Below are positions 54,102 through 63,577 of a stretch of 64,000 nucleotides of DNA, in pieces. The translations under genes were made by a program, and so were the position numbers. The stretch is from Saccharibacillus sp. CPCC 101409 (GTDB lineage Bacteria > Bacillota > Bacilli > Paenibacillales > Paenibacillaceae). The notes beneath the pieces are model-generated. The model saw nothing but the letters and a program-made list of their open reading frames with translations. It did no database searches and was not told the DNA's origin. The first letter of the stretch is position 1. The number at the start of each line of letters is the position of its first letter. The DNA is taken from contig NZ_JAULSA010000007.1 of the NCBI RefSeq assembly GCF_030518235.1, positions 62,001-126,000 on the forward strand. The letters run 5' to 3'.

Positions 54102-56218
54102 GGAGGAGCGGCGGCGCTTGGAAAAAGGTTGGCGGGCGCGGCGCGCAGGCGGTTCGGCGGGAGTTTCGGCGCGCGCAGCGCACGGCGTCGGTCGGCACGG
54201 AGGCGCCGGGCGGCCGAGGCGGAGGGTCCGATCGGGAAGGCTTCGCGGCCTTCCAGCCGCTGCGCACCGCCAGGTCGCGGCGCTTCTCCGCGCTCGCGGC
54301 GGCGCTGCTGCTGGCTGCGCTTGCTGCGGGCTGTTCGGGAACTGCGCCGGATGGCGGTCGCGGCGCGGCCGGCGGCGAGAAGAGGACGGGGACGTCGGCG
54401 CCGGCCGATTCGGAAGCCGGCGGTACGGCGGGCGGCGGAGACGGTTCCGCTGCCGCTGCCGCACAGGCCGCGGGCGAATTGGACGAGCAGCCGGGGACGG
54501 TTTATTATGAAGTATTTGTGCGTTCATTTTATGACTCGGACGGAGACGGGATCGGGGATCTGAACGGGCTGACGGAGAAGCTGGATTATCTGAACGACGG
54601 AGATCCGTCGACGACGGACGATCTGGGCGTGGGCGGGATCTGGCTGATGCCGATTCTGGAGTCGCCGAGTTATCACGGCTACGACGTGACGGATTACGGG
54701 AAGGTCGATCCCGATTACGGCACGGAAGAAGATCTGCGCAGGCTGATCGACGAAGCGCACAAGCGCGGCATCGAGGTCATCATGGACCTGGTCGTCAATC
54801 ATACGAGCAGCGAGCATCCGTGGTTCAAAGATGCCGCTTCCGGCAAAGAAGCGGAGCATCGCGACTGGTACGTCTGGGCGGAAGATCAAGGGAAAGAGCC
54901 CCAGGGCCAAAGCGCGGCGGGCAGCGGCAATCCGTGGCACGAGAAGAACGGCAGCCATTATATGGGCACGTTCTGGGACGGGATGCCGGATCTGAACTTC
55001 GACAATCCGGACGTGCGCGGCGCGATGATCCAGTCCGGACGGCACTGGCTGGATCTGGGCCTGGACGGCTTCCGGCTGGACGCCGCCAAGCATATTTACG
55101 AAGACTCGGTGTCCGACCGCAGTCCGGAAACGACGCGGAAGAACGTCGCGTGGTGGCAGGAGTTCCGCGCCGCGATGGAGCAGTCCAATCCGGGCGTGTA
55201 TCTGGTCGGCGAGATCTGGGAGAATTCCCCGGCGGCCGTCGCGCCTTATTTAGATGAAGCGTTCGATTCCGGTTTCGACTTCGGCCTGGCCGAAGGACTG
55301 GTCGGCGCGGTCAAAAGCGGCCGCATCGGCAGCGTCCTCAGCCGTCTGCCGGATTATTACCGGCTGTTCGGCGAAGCGTCCGGCGGGAGCTTCGTCGACG
55401 CGATCTTCCTGACCAATCACGATCAGGACCGCGTGATGACGCAGCTCGGAGGCAGCGCCGAGCAGATGAAAACGGCCGCCGCCCTGCTGCTGACGCTGCC
55501 GGGCAATCCTTTCATCTATTACGGCGAAGAGATCGGCATGCTCGGCGCCAAGCCGGACGAGCAGATCCGCGAGCCGATGCTGTGGGATTCGCCCGGCGCG
55601 GATAAAGGGCAGACGAGCTGGGAACCGCTCGTCGCCAACGCGAGCGCCGCGGAGGAGAGCGGCAGCGACAAGACCGCCTCCGGCGGAACGCAGTCCGCGC
55701 AAGGCGAAAGCGGTTCTGCCGGAGGCGCAGGCGAAGCGGCCGGCAGCGGCCGGGGCGGAACTGGCGGCGGCGCAAGCGGCGCGCCGGGCCCGGCATCCAC
55801 GCCGGGCGCCGCCACCGTCGCCGCCCAGACCGGCGACCCGGATTCGCTGCTGTCGCGCTACCGGACGCTGATTGCGTGGCGCGGCGAACTGCCCGCGCTG
55901 CAAAGCGGCGCGCTCGAAGCGTACGATCCCGGCGACGACCGCGCCGCCGCTTTCGTCCGCGAAGCGGCCGGGCAGCGCCTGCTGGTGCTGCACAATCTTT
56001 CCGGCGAGCCGCTGACGCTGGCGATCGCCGAAGCGCAGGGCGGTTCGGCTTCCGCGGAGCCGCCCGAATCCGGAAGCGGAGAAGCATCCGCTTCCGCGGC
56101 GGACGAGTCCGCCGAATTCGGCCGTCTGCTGAAGACGACCGACCCGGCCGCGAAGCTGGACGCGGCAAGCGGTACCCTTACGCTGCCGCCGCATGCTTCG
56201 GCGGTACTGGGGCGTTGA
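54098..56218 (+). CDS. GH13 alpha-amylase family lipoprotein
   Basis: Predicted surface-anchored starch/maltodextrin hydrolase of 706 residues. All GH13 regions are present: DLVVNHTSSEHPWF (I), GFRLDAAKHI (II, nucleophile Asp), VGEIWENSP (III, acid Glu), FLTNHDQDR (IV). A basic, low-complexity stretch of about 60 residues precedes a signal peptide ending LAALAAGC, so the true start may be later, but no better codon is visible; ATG 54098 overlaps the malG stop. A Gly/Ala/Ser-rich insertion of about 70 residues separates the catalytic barrel (after QTSWEPLVAN) from the C-terminal beta domain. It would trim glucans for the adjacent importer. Confidence 0.9.
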   Translation: MRRSGGAWKKVGGRGAQAVRREFRRAQRTASVGTEAPGGRGGGSDREGFAAFQPLRTARSRRFSALAAALLLAALAAGCSGTAPDGGRGAAGGEKRTGTSAPADSEAGGTAGGGDGSAAAAAQAAGELDEQPGTVYYEVFVRSFYDSDGDGIGDLNGLTEKLDYLNDGDPSTTDDLGVGGIWLMPILESPSYHGYDVTDYGKVDPDYGTEEDLRRLIDEAHKRGIEVIMDLVVNHTSSEHPWFKDAASGKEAEHRDWYVWAEDQGKEPQGQSAAGSGNPWHEKNGSHYMGTFWDGMPDLNFDNPDVRGAMIQSGRHWLDLGLDGFRLDAAKHIYEDSVSDRSPETTRKNVAWWQEFRAAMEQSNPGVYLVGEIWENSPAAVAPYLDEAFDSGFDFGLAEGLVGAVKSGRIGSVLSRLPDYYRLFGEASGGSFVDAIFLTNHDQDRVMTQLGGSAEQMKTAAALLLTLPGNPFIYYGEEIGMLGAKPDEQIREPMLWDSPGADKGQTSWEPLVANASAAEESGSDKTASGGTQSAQGESGSAGGAGEAAGSGRGGTGGGASGAPGPASTPGAATVAAQTGDPDSLLSRYRTLIAWRGELPALQSGALEAYDPGDDRAAAFVREAAGQRLLVLHNLSGEPLTLAIAEAQGGSASAEPPESGSGEASASAADESAEFGRLLKTTDPAAKLDAASGTLTLPPHASAVLGR

Positions 56219-56247
56219 CTTTGCGCGGGCCGACCTTTTACAATGAG

Positions 56248-56308
56248 TCGGCTCGGCTCGGCTCGGCTCGGCTCGGCTCGGCTCGGCTCGGCTCGGCTCG
56301 GCTCGGCT
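56248..56308. repeat. Pentanucleotide microsatellite (GCTCG)n, about 12 copies
   Basis: At least eleven uninterrupted GCTCG units plus partial ends, 30 bp after the amylase stop. Such a run is prone to slippage. Confidence 0.95.
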
Positions 56309-56352
56309 TTTGCATCCGACTGCTTCCGGGATTGCCCGCAGCTAACCAAAAA

Positions 56353-56396
56353 GGCCGCTACGCTGCTCTTTAAGCAATGTAGCGGCCGTTTTTTTG
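56353..56396 (+). terminator. Terminator of the mal operon
   Basis: GGCCGCTAC pairs with GTAGCGGCC, followed by GTTTTTTTG. Its stem is also the first unit of the family C repeat. Confidence 0.85.
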
Positions 56397-56546
56397 TTTT
56401 TATTTTGCTTACGTTGACGGAAAAGCAACCTGGAGCGTCGATTTGGTCTTTTTGCGCCTCGAAATCAGTTCTACGTTGCCTAATCGGCAACGAAGCTCCG
56501 CTAAAACTCAATTTTAGCGTTCCACGCTGCTTTTTCGGCAACGTAG
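56358..56546. repeat. Four-unit intergenic repeat element, family C, copy 2
   Basis: Units resembling CTACG(T/C)TGC..GCAACGTAG start at 56358, 56408, 56471 and 56522, spaced about 50, 63 and 51 bp. The first unit doubles as the mal operon terminator stem. Nothing else is seen up to 56660. Confidence 0.8.
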
Positions 56547-56660
56547 CTGTTCGCCATACGCGGTAGCCGGCTTTTTTACATAAGCAAACCGGCTCTATTA
56601 TCTTCTATTCTTCTTCAAAGCGCGCGGTTCCGGTCAATCTCCTTAATCCCAATCCGATCG

Positions 56661-58124
56661 TCAGGTCCTCGTTGTGATCACTTGCCGGGGACACTCCGAA
56701 TGAGCGGACACGAACCGGGCTCGGCCCTGGGCTTTGGCCTGATAGAGGGCGGCGTCGGCTTTGCCGATCAGGTCGTGGGCGCTCATCGTTTCGCCGGGAC
56801 TGAGCGTGAAGCCGCCGACGCTGATGGTGATATGCCGGGACACGCCCGAGTAATGATGCGGAATCGCCAGCGAGCGCACGCTTTCGATCAGGAGCTCGGC
56901 GATCTGCTGCGTTTCCAGCTCGCCGTGAATCGGCAGAATCACCGCGAATTCTTCGCCGCCGTAGCGGGCCGCGAAGCCGAAGTGCGCTTCCGCTTCCGAT
57001 TCGAGCCTCATCGCGACGCTGCGCAGCACCATATCGCCGCCGAGATGACCGTAATGATCGTTGTACGCTTTGAAGTAGTCGATATCGATCATCAGCAGCG
57101 ACAGCGACTCGTGTTCCCGCTGCGGCGCTTCGAGTTCCTGCGTAAGCGTTTCGTCGAATTTGCGCCGATTGGGAATACGGGTCAGACTGTCGCGGTCGGA
57201 CAGCTCTTTGAGCTGTTCGTTCGCTTCTTCCAGCGCGCCCTGCGACTCTTCCAGCTCTTCGTGCTGCCGGGTCAAGCGCACGAACAGTTTATTCACCTCG
57301 CTGATGATCGCCAGCAGCACCACGATGGACGCAATCAGCGAATCGACCCGCGAGCCGTACCAGCCGAGCGTATAGCGCTGGCCGGCGGCCATGCTGAGCA
57401 TAACGCCGAGGGTAAACGCCAGCGTTGCGACGCCGATCCAGATCCGCAGCACGCCGCGTCTTTTATTCGGCAGGACGGCGGCGATAAAAGCGGTCATATT
57501 GATGAGTCCGATCACCGGTCCGACGCCGGAAGTCATCAGCTTTTTATAATTGCCGCTCTCGATAATGATAGGCAGCAGATCGCGTCCCACCGTCGCAAAG
57601 ACGAACAGCGCAGCCGCGGCCGCCAGCGTGATGCCGATCCCGATGAACAGCTCGCGCGGCAGGCGTTTGACGGGAACCGTCCGGCTCTGCGCCCGCATCG
57701 AGAAAACGAACAGCAGAATGCCGACCGGAAAACCGATGTTCCAGAAGCACCAGAGCCACGCCGACGACTGCAAGCCGGGCATAAACGGTCCGGACTTCGG
57801 AAGGGAGTCGGTGAGCGCAATCAAATAGAACAGGCTCATGATGCCGGTAAACAAATACGTGCAGGCCAGCAGCAGCAAAGGCCGGATGCGCGCCGCGCGA
57901 AACTGGTTGAACAGGATAAATGAAGTCAGGATGTCGCCGGACACGCCCCATGCGCTGAGCACGGGAAAAAAAGAAGCCAGCTGCGGAAGACGGGTATAGG
58001 CGAACGGCAGAATGCCGAACGTGAACAAGACAAGCAGCACGGACAGGGTCAAGGCAACGCGGCGCTGCCGAGGACTGATCTTGAAAAGCTGATCCTGAGT
58101 ACCGTTATAAAATAAAATATTCAA
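56661..58124 (-). CDS. Membrane-bound diguanylate cyclase (GGDEF)
   Basis: Makes cyclic-di-GMP. The 487-residue protein has eight or so hydrophobic segments over residues 15-270, resembling a MASE4-type integral sensor. A coiled-coil stretch (RQHEELEESQGALEEANEQ) follows, then a GGDEF domain: DSLTRIPNRRKFDE, LLMIDIDYFKAYNDHYGH, and active-site RYGGEEFAVIL. No RxxD inhibitory site precedes GGEEF, so product inhibition at the I-site is unlikely. Start TTG 58124, behind GGAAAGGAAGG, is favoured over a long upstream extension. It opposes the EAL enzyme at 28089. Confidence 0.92.
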   Translation of the reverse strand: MNILFYNGTQDQLFKISPRQRRVALTLSVLLVLFTFGILPFAYTRLPQLASFFPVLSAWGVSGDILTSFILFNQFRAARIRPLLLLACTYLFTGIMSLFYLIALTDSLPKSGPFMPGLQSSAWLWCFWNIGFPVGILLFVFSMRAQSRTVPVKRLPRELFIGIGITLAAAAALFVFATVGRDLLPIIIESGNYKKLMTSGVGPVIGLINMTAFIAAVLPNKRRGVLRIWIGVATLAFTLGVMLSMAAGQRYTLGWYGSRVDSLIASIVVLLAIISEVNKLFVRLTRQHEELEESQGALEEANEQLKELSDRDSLTRIPNRRKFDETLTQELEAPQREHESLSLLMIDIDYFKAYNDHYGHLGGDMVLRSVAMRLESEAEAHFGFAARYGGEEFAVILPIHGELETQQIAELLIESVRSLAIPHHYSGVSRHITISVGGFTLSPGETMSAHDLIGKADAALYQAKAQGRARFVSAHSECPRQVITTRT

Positions 58125-58289
58125 AAAAGCCTTCCTTTCCCCGGGAAAAGATAAGCGGGTCGTTGGGATGCGAAGCCAGTGAACAGATGTTTCGATAATC
58201 ATAACATTAGGTGTTTTTTGGAAAAAACGCAATGAGAAAAAGGGGGGATAAACGCCGTAGTACCCCGGATGAAAAAAACTGGATTCTAT

Positions 58290-58412
58290 AGGAGGGGAGG
58301 CTGGCGGCTGCCTGACCCATATTGCCAACTCCCCCGCACGGCGTTACACTTGGGCTATACGGACGTGAAGCACACGCCGCTTCGATACTCAAGGTATCGG
58401 GGCGGCGTTTTT
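58290..58412 (+). ncRNA. Structured leader RNA with terminator, candidate attenuator
   Basis: Stem 1 pairs GGGGAG..TGGC (58294-58305) with GCCA..CTCCCC (58324-58334). Stem 2 pairs CGGCGT (58339-58344) with ACGCCG (58374-58379). The same ACGCCGC can instead pair with GCGGCGT (58402-58408) in an intrinsic terminator (ACGCCGC..CGATAC/GTATCG..GCGGCGTTTTT). Loop 1 CCCA and loop 2 TGGG are complementary. The terminator ends 24 nt before the start codon of the next gene. I do not recognise a known riboswitch class. Confidence 0.65.
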
Positions 58413-58435
58413 GCGTCGATAAGGGGGAGAAGAAG

Positions 58436-59119
58436 ATGGCGGCGGATTTTGAGCGAATGTACGATGAATGGCTGCTGAAGCAGGCGGAGGGAGAAGGAAA
58501 TCCTCGAAGAAAAGAACTGCTGGAGCGCGGGCCGGGGCACGGGACGGTGGAGTTTTTGCGGCAGATCTGGGTTCCGGCGATAGGGAATCTGGACGATCTG
58601 CATGCCGAGCTGGAGGTGCGCGATTACCACGGAGGCTGCCGTTATATCGATCTGGCTTACTGCCCGGGCGGCGCGAAAGGCGCGATCGAGATCCACGGTT
58701 ATGCTTCGCACGCGCGCGACCTGGACACAAGACGGTTTAAAGATCTGTGCTGGCGGCACAGTCTGCTCGGACTCGAAGGCTGGACGCTGCTGCATGTGGC
58801 TTTCCTGTCGATTCGCGAAGAACCGGAGCGCTGCCGGCAGCTGGTACTGGCGTTCGTCGGCCGGTTTCTGTCGTATGCGGCGTCGGCGGAAGAACTGTCC
58901 TGGCTCGAAGAGGAAACGCTGCGCTACGCCCGCCGCCGGCTGGCTCCTTTTGGAGCGGGCGAGCTGGCCGGGCATCTGCGGGTGACGGATCGGCATGCGC
59001 GGACGGTTCTTCATACGCTCGCGCGTCGGGAACTGCTGGAGGTGGCGAGTGGCACGCAGCGGTATCGCACATACCGGATGAAGGGACGAGGGAAGGCTAA
59101 CGGAACTCAGCGACCTTAA
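58436..59119 (+). CDS. DUF559/PD-(D/E)XK-like domain protein with C-terminal winged helix
   Basis: Protein of 227 residues. Residues 60-165 resemble a Vsr/DUF559-type endonuclease fold: RYIDLAYCPGGAKGAIEIHG gives an acidic pair in the position of the D and E-x-K core, although the usual Lys is not obvious. HARDLDTRRFKD and LEGWTLLHVAF follow the family pattern. The C-terminal 60 residues (LAGHLRVTDRHARTVLHTLARRELLEV) look like a winged helix. Related Paenibacillus proteins are labelled only DNA-binding. ATG 58436 follows GGGGGAGAAG. An attenuator-like leader precedes it, and the stop lies inside a family B repeat. Confidence 0.7.
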   Translation: MAADFERMYDEWLLKQAEGEGNPRRKELLERGPGHGTVEFLRQIWVPAIGNLDDLHAELEVRDYHGGCRYIDLAYCPGGAKGAIEIHGYASHARDLDTRRFKDLCWRHSLLGLEGWTLLHVAFLSIREEPERCRQLVLAFVGRFLSYAASAEELSWLEEETLRYARRRLAPFGAGELAGHLRVTDRHARTVLHTLARRELLEVASGTQRYRTYRMKGRGKANGTQRP

Positions 59120-59280
59120 TCGGCGGAAAATTGGCAAGTTGAAATTCTAACGGAACGAGGATGCGCTATTTCGGTAATTTCGTATGTTTTCGAGTAGGAT
59201 TCATGCTATTAAGCGCGCTGAGTTCCGTTAGAAAAAAGAAGAGGGCAAAACGGGGGATTAGCGTCTCTGAGTTCCGTTAG
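59097..59280. repeat. Four-unit intergenic repeat element, family B, copy 3
   Basis: Direct units CTAACGGAACTCAGCGAC (59097) and CTAACGGAACGAGG (59147), then inverted units ending CTGAGTTCCGTTAG (59208-59231, 59257-59280). Start spacings are 50, 61 and 49 bp. The stop codon of the preceding gene lies within unit 1. Confidence 0.88.
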
Positions 59281-59305
59281 AGGCAGAGGCCGAGTTTTTG
59301 ATTCG

Positions 59306-59352
59306 CAAAAAGACCCCCCGAATTCGCCAAACGGCGTATTCGGGGGTCCTGT
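59306..59352 (-). terminator. Terminator after the OYE-family gene
   Basis: Minus-strand ACCCCCGAAT and ATTCGGGGGGT form a stem followed by CTTTTTG, about 140 bp past the stop at 59494. Confidence 0.8.
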
Positions 59353-59493
59353 TTGCGTATGCGGTTTATTGGAGCAAAAAGCGCTCCGGGAGCAGCGGCT
59401 GCGCGGCTGGAGTACGGTTAGGACTGCGCCGCCTCTCTTTAGCGCTTTACTTCGCCTCTCAAGCGCTGCGCCCCGCCTCTCCCAAACGCCGCT

Positions 59494-60633
59494 TTACTCC
59501 GCCGCGGCTTCCGTCTCGACAACCGGGAACCAGCCCGGCATGCCGATAATCATGCCCCAGAGCTGATCGGGCACGACGAGGCGCTGCTGGTCGTCTTTGG
59601 TGAGGGTGACGGCGATGTCGGCTTCCTGGCCGGCTTCGACTTTTTCGACCCAGTCCGGCTCGACGATCAGCTCGCGGCCCAAGGCGACGATGGCGGCGCC
59701 CAGTTCCAGCGCTTCGATCGCCTGGTCCGGCGTGTGTACGGAGCCGACGCCGACGACCGGCGTGCCTTTGGCGGCTTCGACGATCTGCTCCAGGCGCGTG
59801 CGGTTCAGGTCGCCGCCGCGGCGCGGCTTGGACGCATATTCCATCAGCGACACGTGCAGATAGCTCAGGTTTTTGCCGGCAAGCGCGTCCAGCAGCGTGA
59901 CCGTGTGGTCCATCGTGATGCCTTCTTCGTGCGGTTCTTCCGGCGAGAAGCGGTAGCCGACGATAAACGGTTCTTTGGTCTTCGCGGCGGCTGCGCGCTG
60001 TACTTCGTCGACGACGGCCAGCGGGAACGCCAGGCGTTTCTCGACGCTGCCGCCCCATTTGTCTTCGCGGCGGTTGGACCAGCCGGAGAAGAACTGCTGG
60101 ATCAGGTAGCCGTTTGCGCCGTGGATCTCCACGCCGTCGAAGCCGGCTTCGATCGCCAGTTCGGTCGCGCGGCCGAAGTCCGACACGATCGAATCGATCT
60201 CGCCCGCGGACAGCTCGCGCGCTTGCGAACCGTCCTGCAGTTCGATCGCGCTCGCGCCCACTACGTCTTCGTTCGGCACGATGGCACGGGGGCCCTGGAT
60301 GCCGGCGTGGAAGATTTGCAGCACGGCTTTGGCTCCGCCTTTTTTCAGCGAGGCCGCAAGTTTGCTCAGACCGTCCAGATTCTCTGCGCCGAAAGCGGCG
60401 AACTGGTTCTTAAAGCCGATTCCGCCCGGCGTTACGTGAGCGACGGCGGTAATCGCCAGTCCCAGCTTGCCGGTGCGGCGTTCGTAGTAGCTCAATTCAG
60501 CGTCGGAAACGCTCAGGTCCGGGTTGGAAGAAGAGTGCGTCATCGGAGCGATTGCGATTCGGTTCTGCAAAGTGATGCCGTCGTTCAGCTGTACCTTTTC
60601 GAACAGACGGGCGTATTTCGGATTGGTGGTCAT
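59494..60633 (-). CDS. NADH:flavin oxidoreductase, Old Yellow Enzyme family
   Basis: FMN-dependent ene-reductase-type TIM barrel, 379 residues. Markers: NRIAIAPMTHSSSN near the start (FMN contact), LQIFHAGIQGPRA (His of the substrate anion pair region), EIHGANGYLIQQFFSGWSNRR, and the FMN phosphate site VGVGSVHTPDQAIEAL then ALGRELI. ATG 60633 follows GAGGAGGAAC. The enzyme could reduce activated alkenes or act as a xenobiotic reductase; no neighbour indicates a pathway. It is monocistronic. Confidence 0.93.
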   Translation of the reverse strand: MTTNPKYARLFEKVQLNDGITLQNRIAIAPMTHSSSNPDLSVSDAELSYYERRTGKLGLAITAVAHVTPGGIGFKNQFAAFGAENLDGLSKLAASLKKGGAKAVLQIFHAGIQGPRAIVPNEDVVGASAIELQDGSQARELSAGEIDSIVSDFGRATELAIEAGFDGVEIHGANGYLIQQFFSGWSNRREDKWGGSVEKRLAFPLAVVDEVQRAAAAKTKEPFIVGYRFSPEEPHEEGITMDHTVTLLDALAGKNLSYLHVSLMEYASKPRRGGDLNRTRLEQIVEAAKGTPVVGVGSVHTPDQAIEALELGAAIVALGRELIVEPDWVEKVEAGQEADIAVTLTKDDQQRLVVPDQLWGMIIGMPGWFPVVETEAAAE

Positions 60634-61291
60634 ATGGAAAGTTCCTCCTCGGAAAATGAGCTGCAAAAAACTTATTAAAAACGCATAGATATATTATAGT
60701 AAGTAAGAGCGGCATTATCAACCTGACATGATCGCCGGATTGCGGAGGTCGGGCGAAAAAGTTTTGAATTTTTTTCTGTCCGGCTTTTGGGTTGGCGGGA
60801 AGCGGAAGACTCGACGAGAAGAAGAGAAAGATCGAAGAGAACGCTTACCTTTTCCAGGAGAAACGCCTTTGAAGAAGAGTAAATCCTTTGAACGGAAGAA
60901 TAGATCGTTCAGAGGCCGGATATCGGTTTGCGGAAATCGAAAAAAGCGTCGTTCAGCCGGGATATCGTTTTCGGTTAAAGGAAAAGAACGATTGTCGAAG
61001 GTTTCTTCGGGAGCGCGTCTGATTTTTGGATGAATGAAGGATAAGGATTTAAAAGAAAACACAAATAAGCGGTCAAAAATAGACTTCCAACGTTCAAGAT
61101 TCGGTTTATATTTTTCCCAGCGTTTATCCACGTTACACGTTGTGTTATATAACAAGGGAGAGGGCGTTAGAATAACCCCCGTTTATCCCGCTTATCAAAA
61201 TTTTCTATAAGGAAGCATAGTCAATAGCTCACAGCTCATGTAAAATGGAGAGAAAAATTCAAAAGCCGCGGAAAGCGACTGGAGGAAAGTT
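60634..61291. other. Intergenic region before the amino-acid ABC transporter
   Basis: About 650 bp without a convincing gene. An Arg/Lys-rich open frame at 60728-61033 has no ribosome site and reflects purine-rich sequence. A GTTATATAAC palindrome lies near 61143, and the transporter promoter should be between there and 61291. Confidence 0.5.
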
Positions 61292-62770
61292 ATGCGTATA
61301 AACAAAAAATTAACGGGGTTCATGGTTCTGCTGGTATTCCTCTTCTCGTTCGCGGGAAGTCTGGCGCCGGCACCCGTAAACGCCGCCGGATCGGGGAAGA
61401 CTTACGTCATCGGAACCGACACGACGTTCGCGCCGTTCGAGTATCAGGATGCGAACGGCAGCTTCGTCGGCATCGACATGGATTTAATTCACGCCATTGC
61501 CGACAATCAGGGTTTTAAAGTCCAGATTCAATCGCTTGGCTTCAACGCGGCGCTTCAAGCGCTTCAGTCGGGCAACGTGGACGGCGTGATCGCCGGCATG
61601 AGCATTACGGACGAGCGCAAAAAGGTATTCGATTTCTCCGATTCGTATTTCGAAGCGGGCCCGATGATGGGCGTCGCGGCGAATAACTATACGATCGAGA
61701 GCTACGAAGACCTGCGCGGCCAGCGCGTTGCCGTCAAAGCGGGCACGGAAGGCGCAACTTTCGCCGAATCGATCCGCGGCAAGTACGGTTTTGCGCTCGT
61801 TACGTTCGACGACTCCTCGCAGCTGGTCGACGAAGTGAAAGCCGGCGGCTCGGCCGCGCTGTTCGAAGATTACCCGGTACTCGCCTACGGCATTCAGCAG
61901 GGCAACGGGATCAAGACCGTCACGGACAAGGAAAAAGGCGGTTCGTACGGATTCGCGGTCAACAAAGGCCGGAATCCGGAGCTGATGCAAATGTTCAATC
62001 AGGGGCTGGCCGAGCTGAAAAGCAGCGGTCAGTATGACGAGATCATCGCCAAATATCTGGGTTCGGCCGATGCGGCATCGGGCGCGGATATCGACGGCGA
62101 GCAAGCCGCTCCGCAGGCCAACCGCCTGGAGCTGATCTGGCAGTCCATGCCCGCCTTCATGAAAGGTCTCGGCAATACGCTGCTGTACACGATCGTCTCG
62201 CTGGTCTTCGCTTTTATTCTGGGCCTGATCTTCGGTTCGATGAAAGTCAGCCACAATAAAGTACTGCGCGGTATCGCAACGGTATTCGTCGATATTTTCC
62301 GCGGCATTCCGCTGCTGATTCTGGCTTTCTTTATCTACTTTGCCATTCCGCAGGCTTTCGGTTTCAAAATGGAGATCTGGCAGGCTTCCGTCCTGACATT
62401 GACCTTGAACGCCGGCGCTTACGTTACGGAGATTATCCGCGGCGGCATCCAGTCGATCGACAAAGGGCAGATGGAAGCGGCGCGTTCGCTCGGCGTTCCT
62501 TATGCAAACACGATGCGCAAGATCGTTCTGCCGCAGGCGATCAAAGTGATGGTGCCTTCGTTTATCAACCAGATGGTGATTACGCTCAAAGATACGTCGA
62601 TTCTGTCGATTATCGGTCTGGTCGAGCTGGCGCAGTCGGGCAAACTGGTTATCGCGCGGACGTATCAGACGTTCGACGTGTATCTGACCATCGCCGTCAT
62701 GTACCTGATCGTCATCACGATTCTGACCAAGATCGCCGATCGTCTCGAAAGGAGAATAAGCCGTGGATAA
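61292..62770 (+). CDS. Amino-acid ABC transporter: substrate-binding domain fused to permease (GlnP-like)
   Basis: Fused glutamine/polar amino-acid transporter subunit, 492 residues. A signal peptide ([20 protein letters not shown], cleavage near VNAAG) is followed by one SBP_bac_3 domain: [53 protein letters not shown] His/Met-type permease begins near residue 285, with [18 protein letters not shown] and the EAA loop [21 protein letters not shown]. The fused layout anchors the binding domain at the membrane. ATG 61292 follows GGAGG. The ATPase gene overlaps its stop by 8 bp. Confidence 0.95.
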   Translation: MRINKKLTGFMVLLVFLFSFAGSLAPAPVNAAGSGKTYVIGTDTTFAPFEYQDANGSFVGIDMDLIHAIADNQGFKVQIQSLGFNAALQALQSGNVDGVIAGMSITDERKKVFDFSDSYFEAGPMMGVAANNYTIESYEDLRGQRVAVKAGTEGATFAESIRGKYGFALVTFDDSSQLVDEVKAGGSAALFEDYPVLAYGIQQGNGIKTVTDKEKGGSYGFAVNKGRNPELMQMFNQGLAELKSSGQYDEIIAKYLGSADAASGADIDGEQAAPQANRLELIWQSMPAFMKGLGNTLLYTIVSLVFAFILGLIFGSMKVSHNKVLRGIATVFVDIFRGIPLLILAFFIYFAIPQAFGFKMEIWQASVLTLTLNAGAYVTEIIRGGIQSIDKGQMEAARSLGVPYANTMRKIVLPQAIKVMVPSFINQMVITLKDTSILSIIGLVELAQSGKLVIARTYQTFDVYLTIAVMYLIVITILTKIADRLERRISRG

Positions 62771-63491
62771 AGTCAAAGTCGTCGGCCTGAAAAAAAGTTA
62801 CGGCAGCAACGAGGTGCTCAAAGGCATCGATATGGAAGTGATGGAAGGCGAAGTGGTATGCGTAATCGGGCCTTCCGGTTCGGGCAAAAGCACATTCCTG
62901 CGCTGTCTCAATCTGCTTGAAGAAATCAGCGGAGGACAAGTGATCGTGGACGATTACGACCTCAGCGACAAGAAAGCGGACATCAACAAAATTCGCGAAA
63001 ATATCGGGATGGTGTTCCAGAACTTCAACCTGTTCCCTCACAAGACGGTGCTTCAGAATATCACGTTCGCGCCGATCGAGCTGAAAAAGCAAACCAAAGC
63101 CGAAGCGGACAAGCAGGCGATGGCGCTGCTCGAACGCGTCGGCCTGGTCGACAAAGCGAACGCCTACCCGGCGTCGCTGTCGGGCGGACAGAAGCAGCGC
63201 GTGGCGATCGCCCGCGCGCTGGCGATGAATCCCGACGTGATGCTGTTCGACGAGCCGACCTCCGCGCTCGACCCGGAGATGGTCGGCGAAGTGCTCGGCG
63301 TCATGCAGGATCTGGCGCGCGAAGGCATGACGATGATTATTGTCACGCACGAGATGGGCTTCGCCCGCGAAGTCGGCAGCCGGGTGATCTTTATGGACGG
63401 CGGCTATATCGTGGAAGAAGGCACGCCGGAGCAGGTGTTCGGGAATCCGAAGCACGAGCGGACGATCAGCTTTTTGGAAAAGGTCTTGTAA
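62763..63491 (+). CDS. glnQ: Amino-acid ABC transporter ATPase (GlnQ-like)
   Basis: Cytosolic ATPase partner of the fused permease, 242 residues, the standard GlnQ length. Walker [17 protein letters not shown]-loop [15 protein letters not shown], signature [16 protein letters not shown], Walker [16 protein letters not shown], switch [11 protein letters not shown]. Start is GTG 62763 with AGGAG 9 nt upstream, overlapping the preceding stop. A terminator follows directly. Confidence 0.95.
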   Translation: MDKVKVVGLKKSYGSNEVLKGIDMEVMEGEVVCVIGPSGSGKSTFLRCLNLLEEISGGQVIVDDYDLSDKKADINKIRENIGMVFQNFNLFPHKTVLQNITFAPIELKKQTKAEADKQAMALLERVGLVDKANAYPASLSGGQKQRVAIARALAMNPDVMLFDEPTSALDPEMVGEVLGVMQDLAREGMTMIIVTHEMGFAREVGSRVIFMDGGYIVEEGTPEQVFGNPKHERTISFLEKVL

Positions 63492-63502
63492 AAGCAGTAA
63501 AC

Positions 63503-63535
63503 AAAGACGGCGCCGCATTGTGCGGGCCGTCTTTT
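63503..63535 (+). terminator. Terminator after glnQ
   Basis: AAGACGGC-CCGC pairs with GCGG-CCGTCTT, followed by TTGG; T-run of four. Confidence 0.75.
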
Positions 63536-63577
63536 GGCGTACGCGGAAAGGAAAGCGGGGCGAATCGTGGAACGCAA

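Noticed and set aside
60728-61033. 101-codon Arg/Lys-rich frame
   Set aside because: It reflects a purine-rich stretch; no ribosome site and no recognisable features.
61143-61152. GTTATATAAC palindrome as a regulator site for the glutamine-type transporter
   Set aside because: Too short and AT-rich to distinguish from chance; no nearby regulator.
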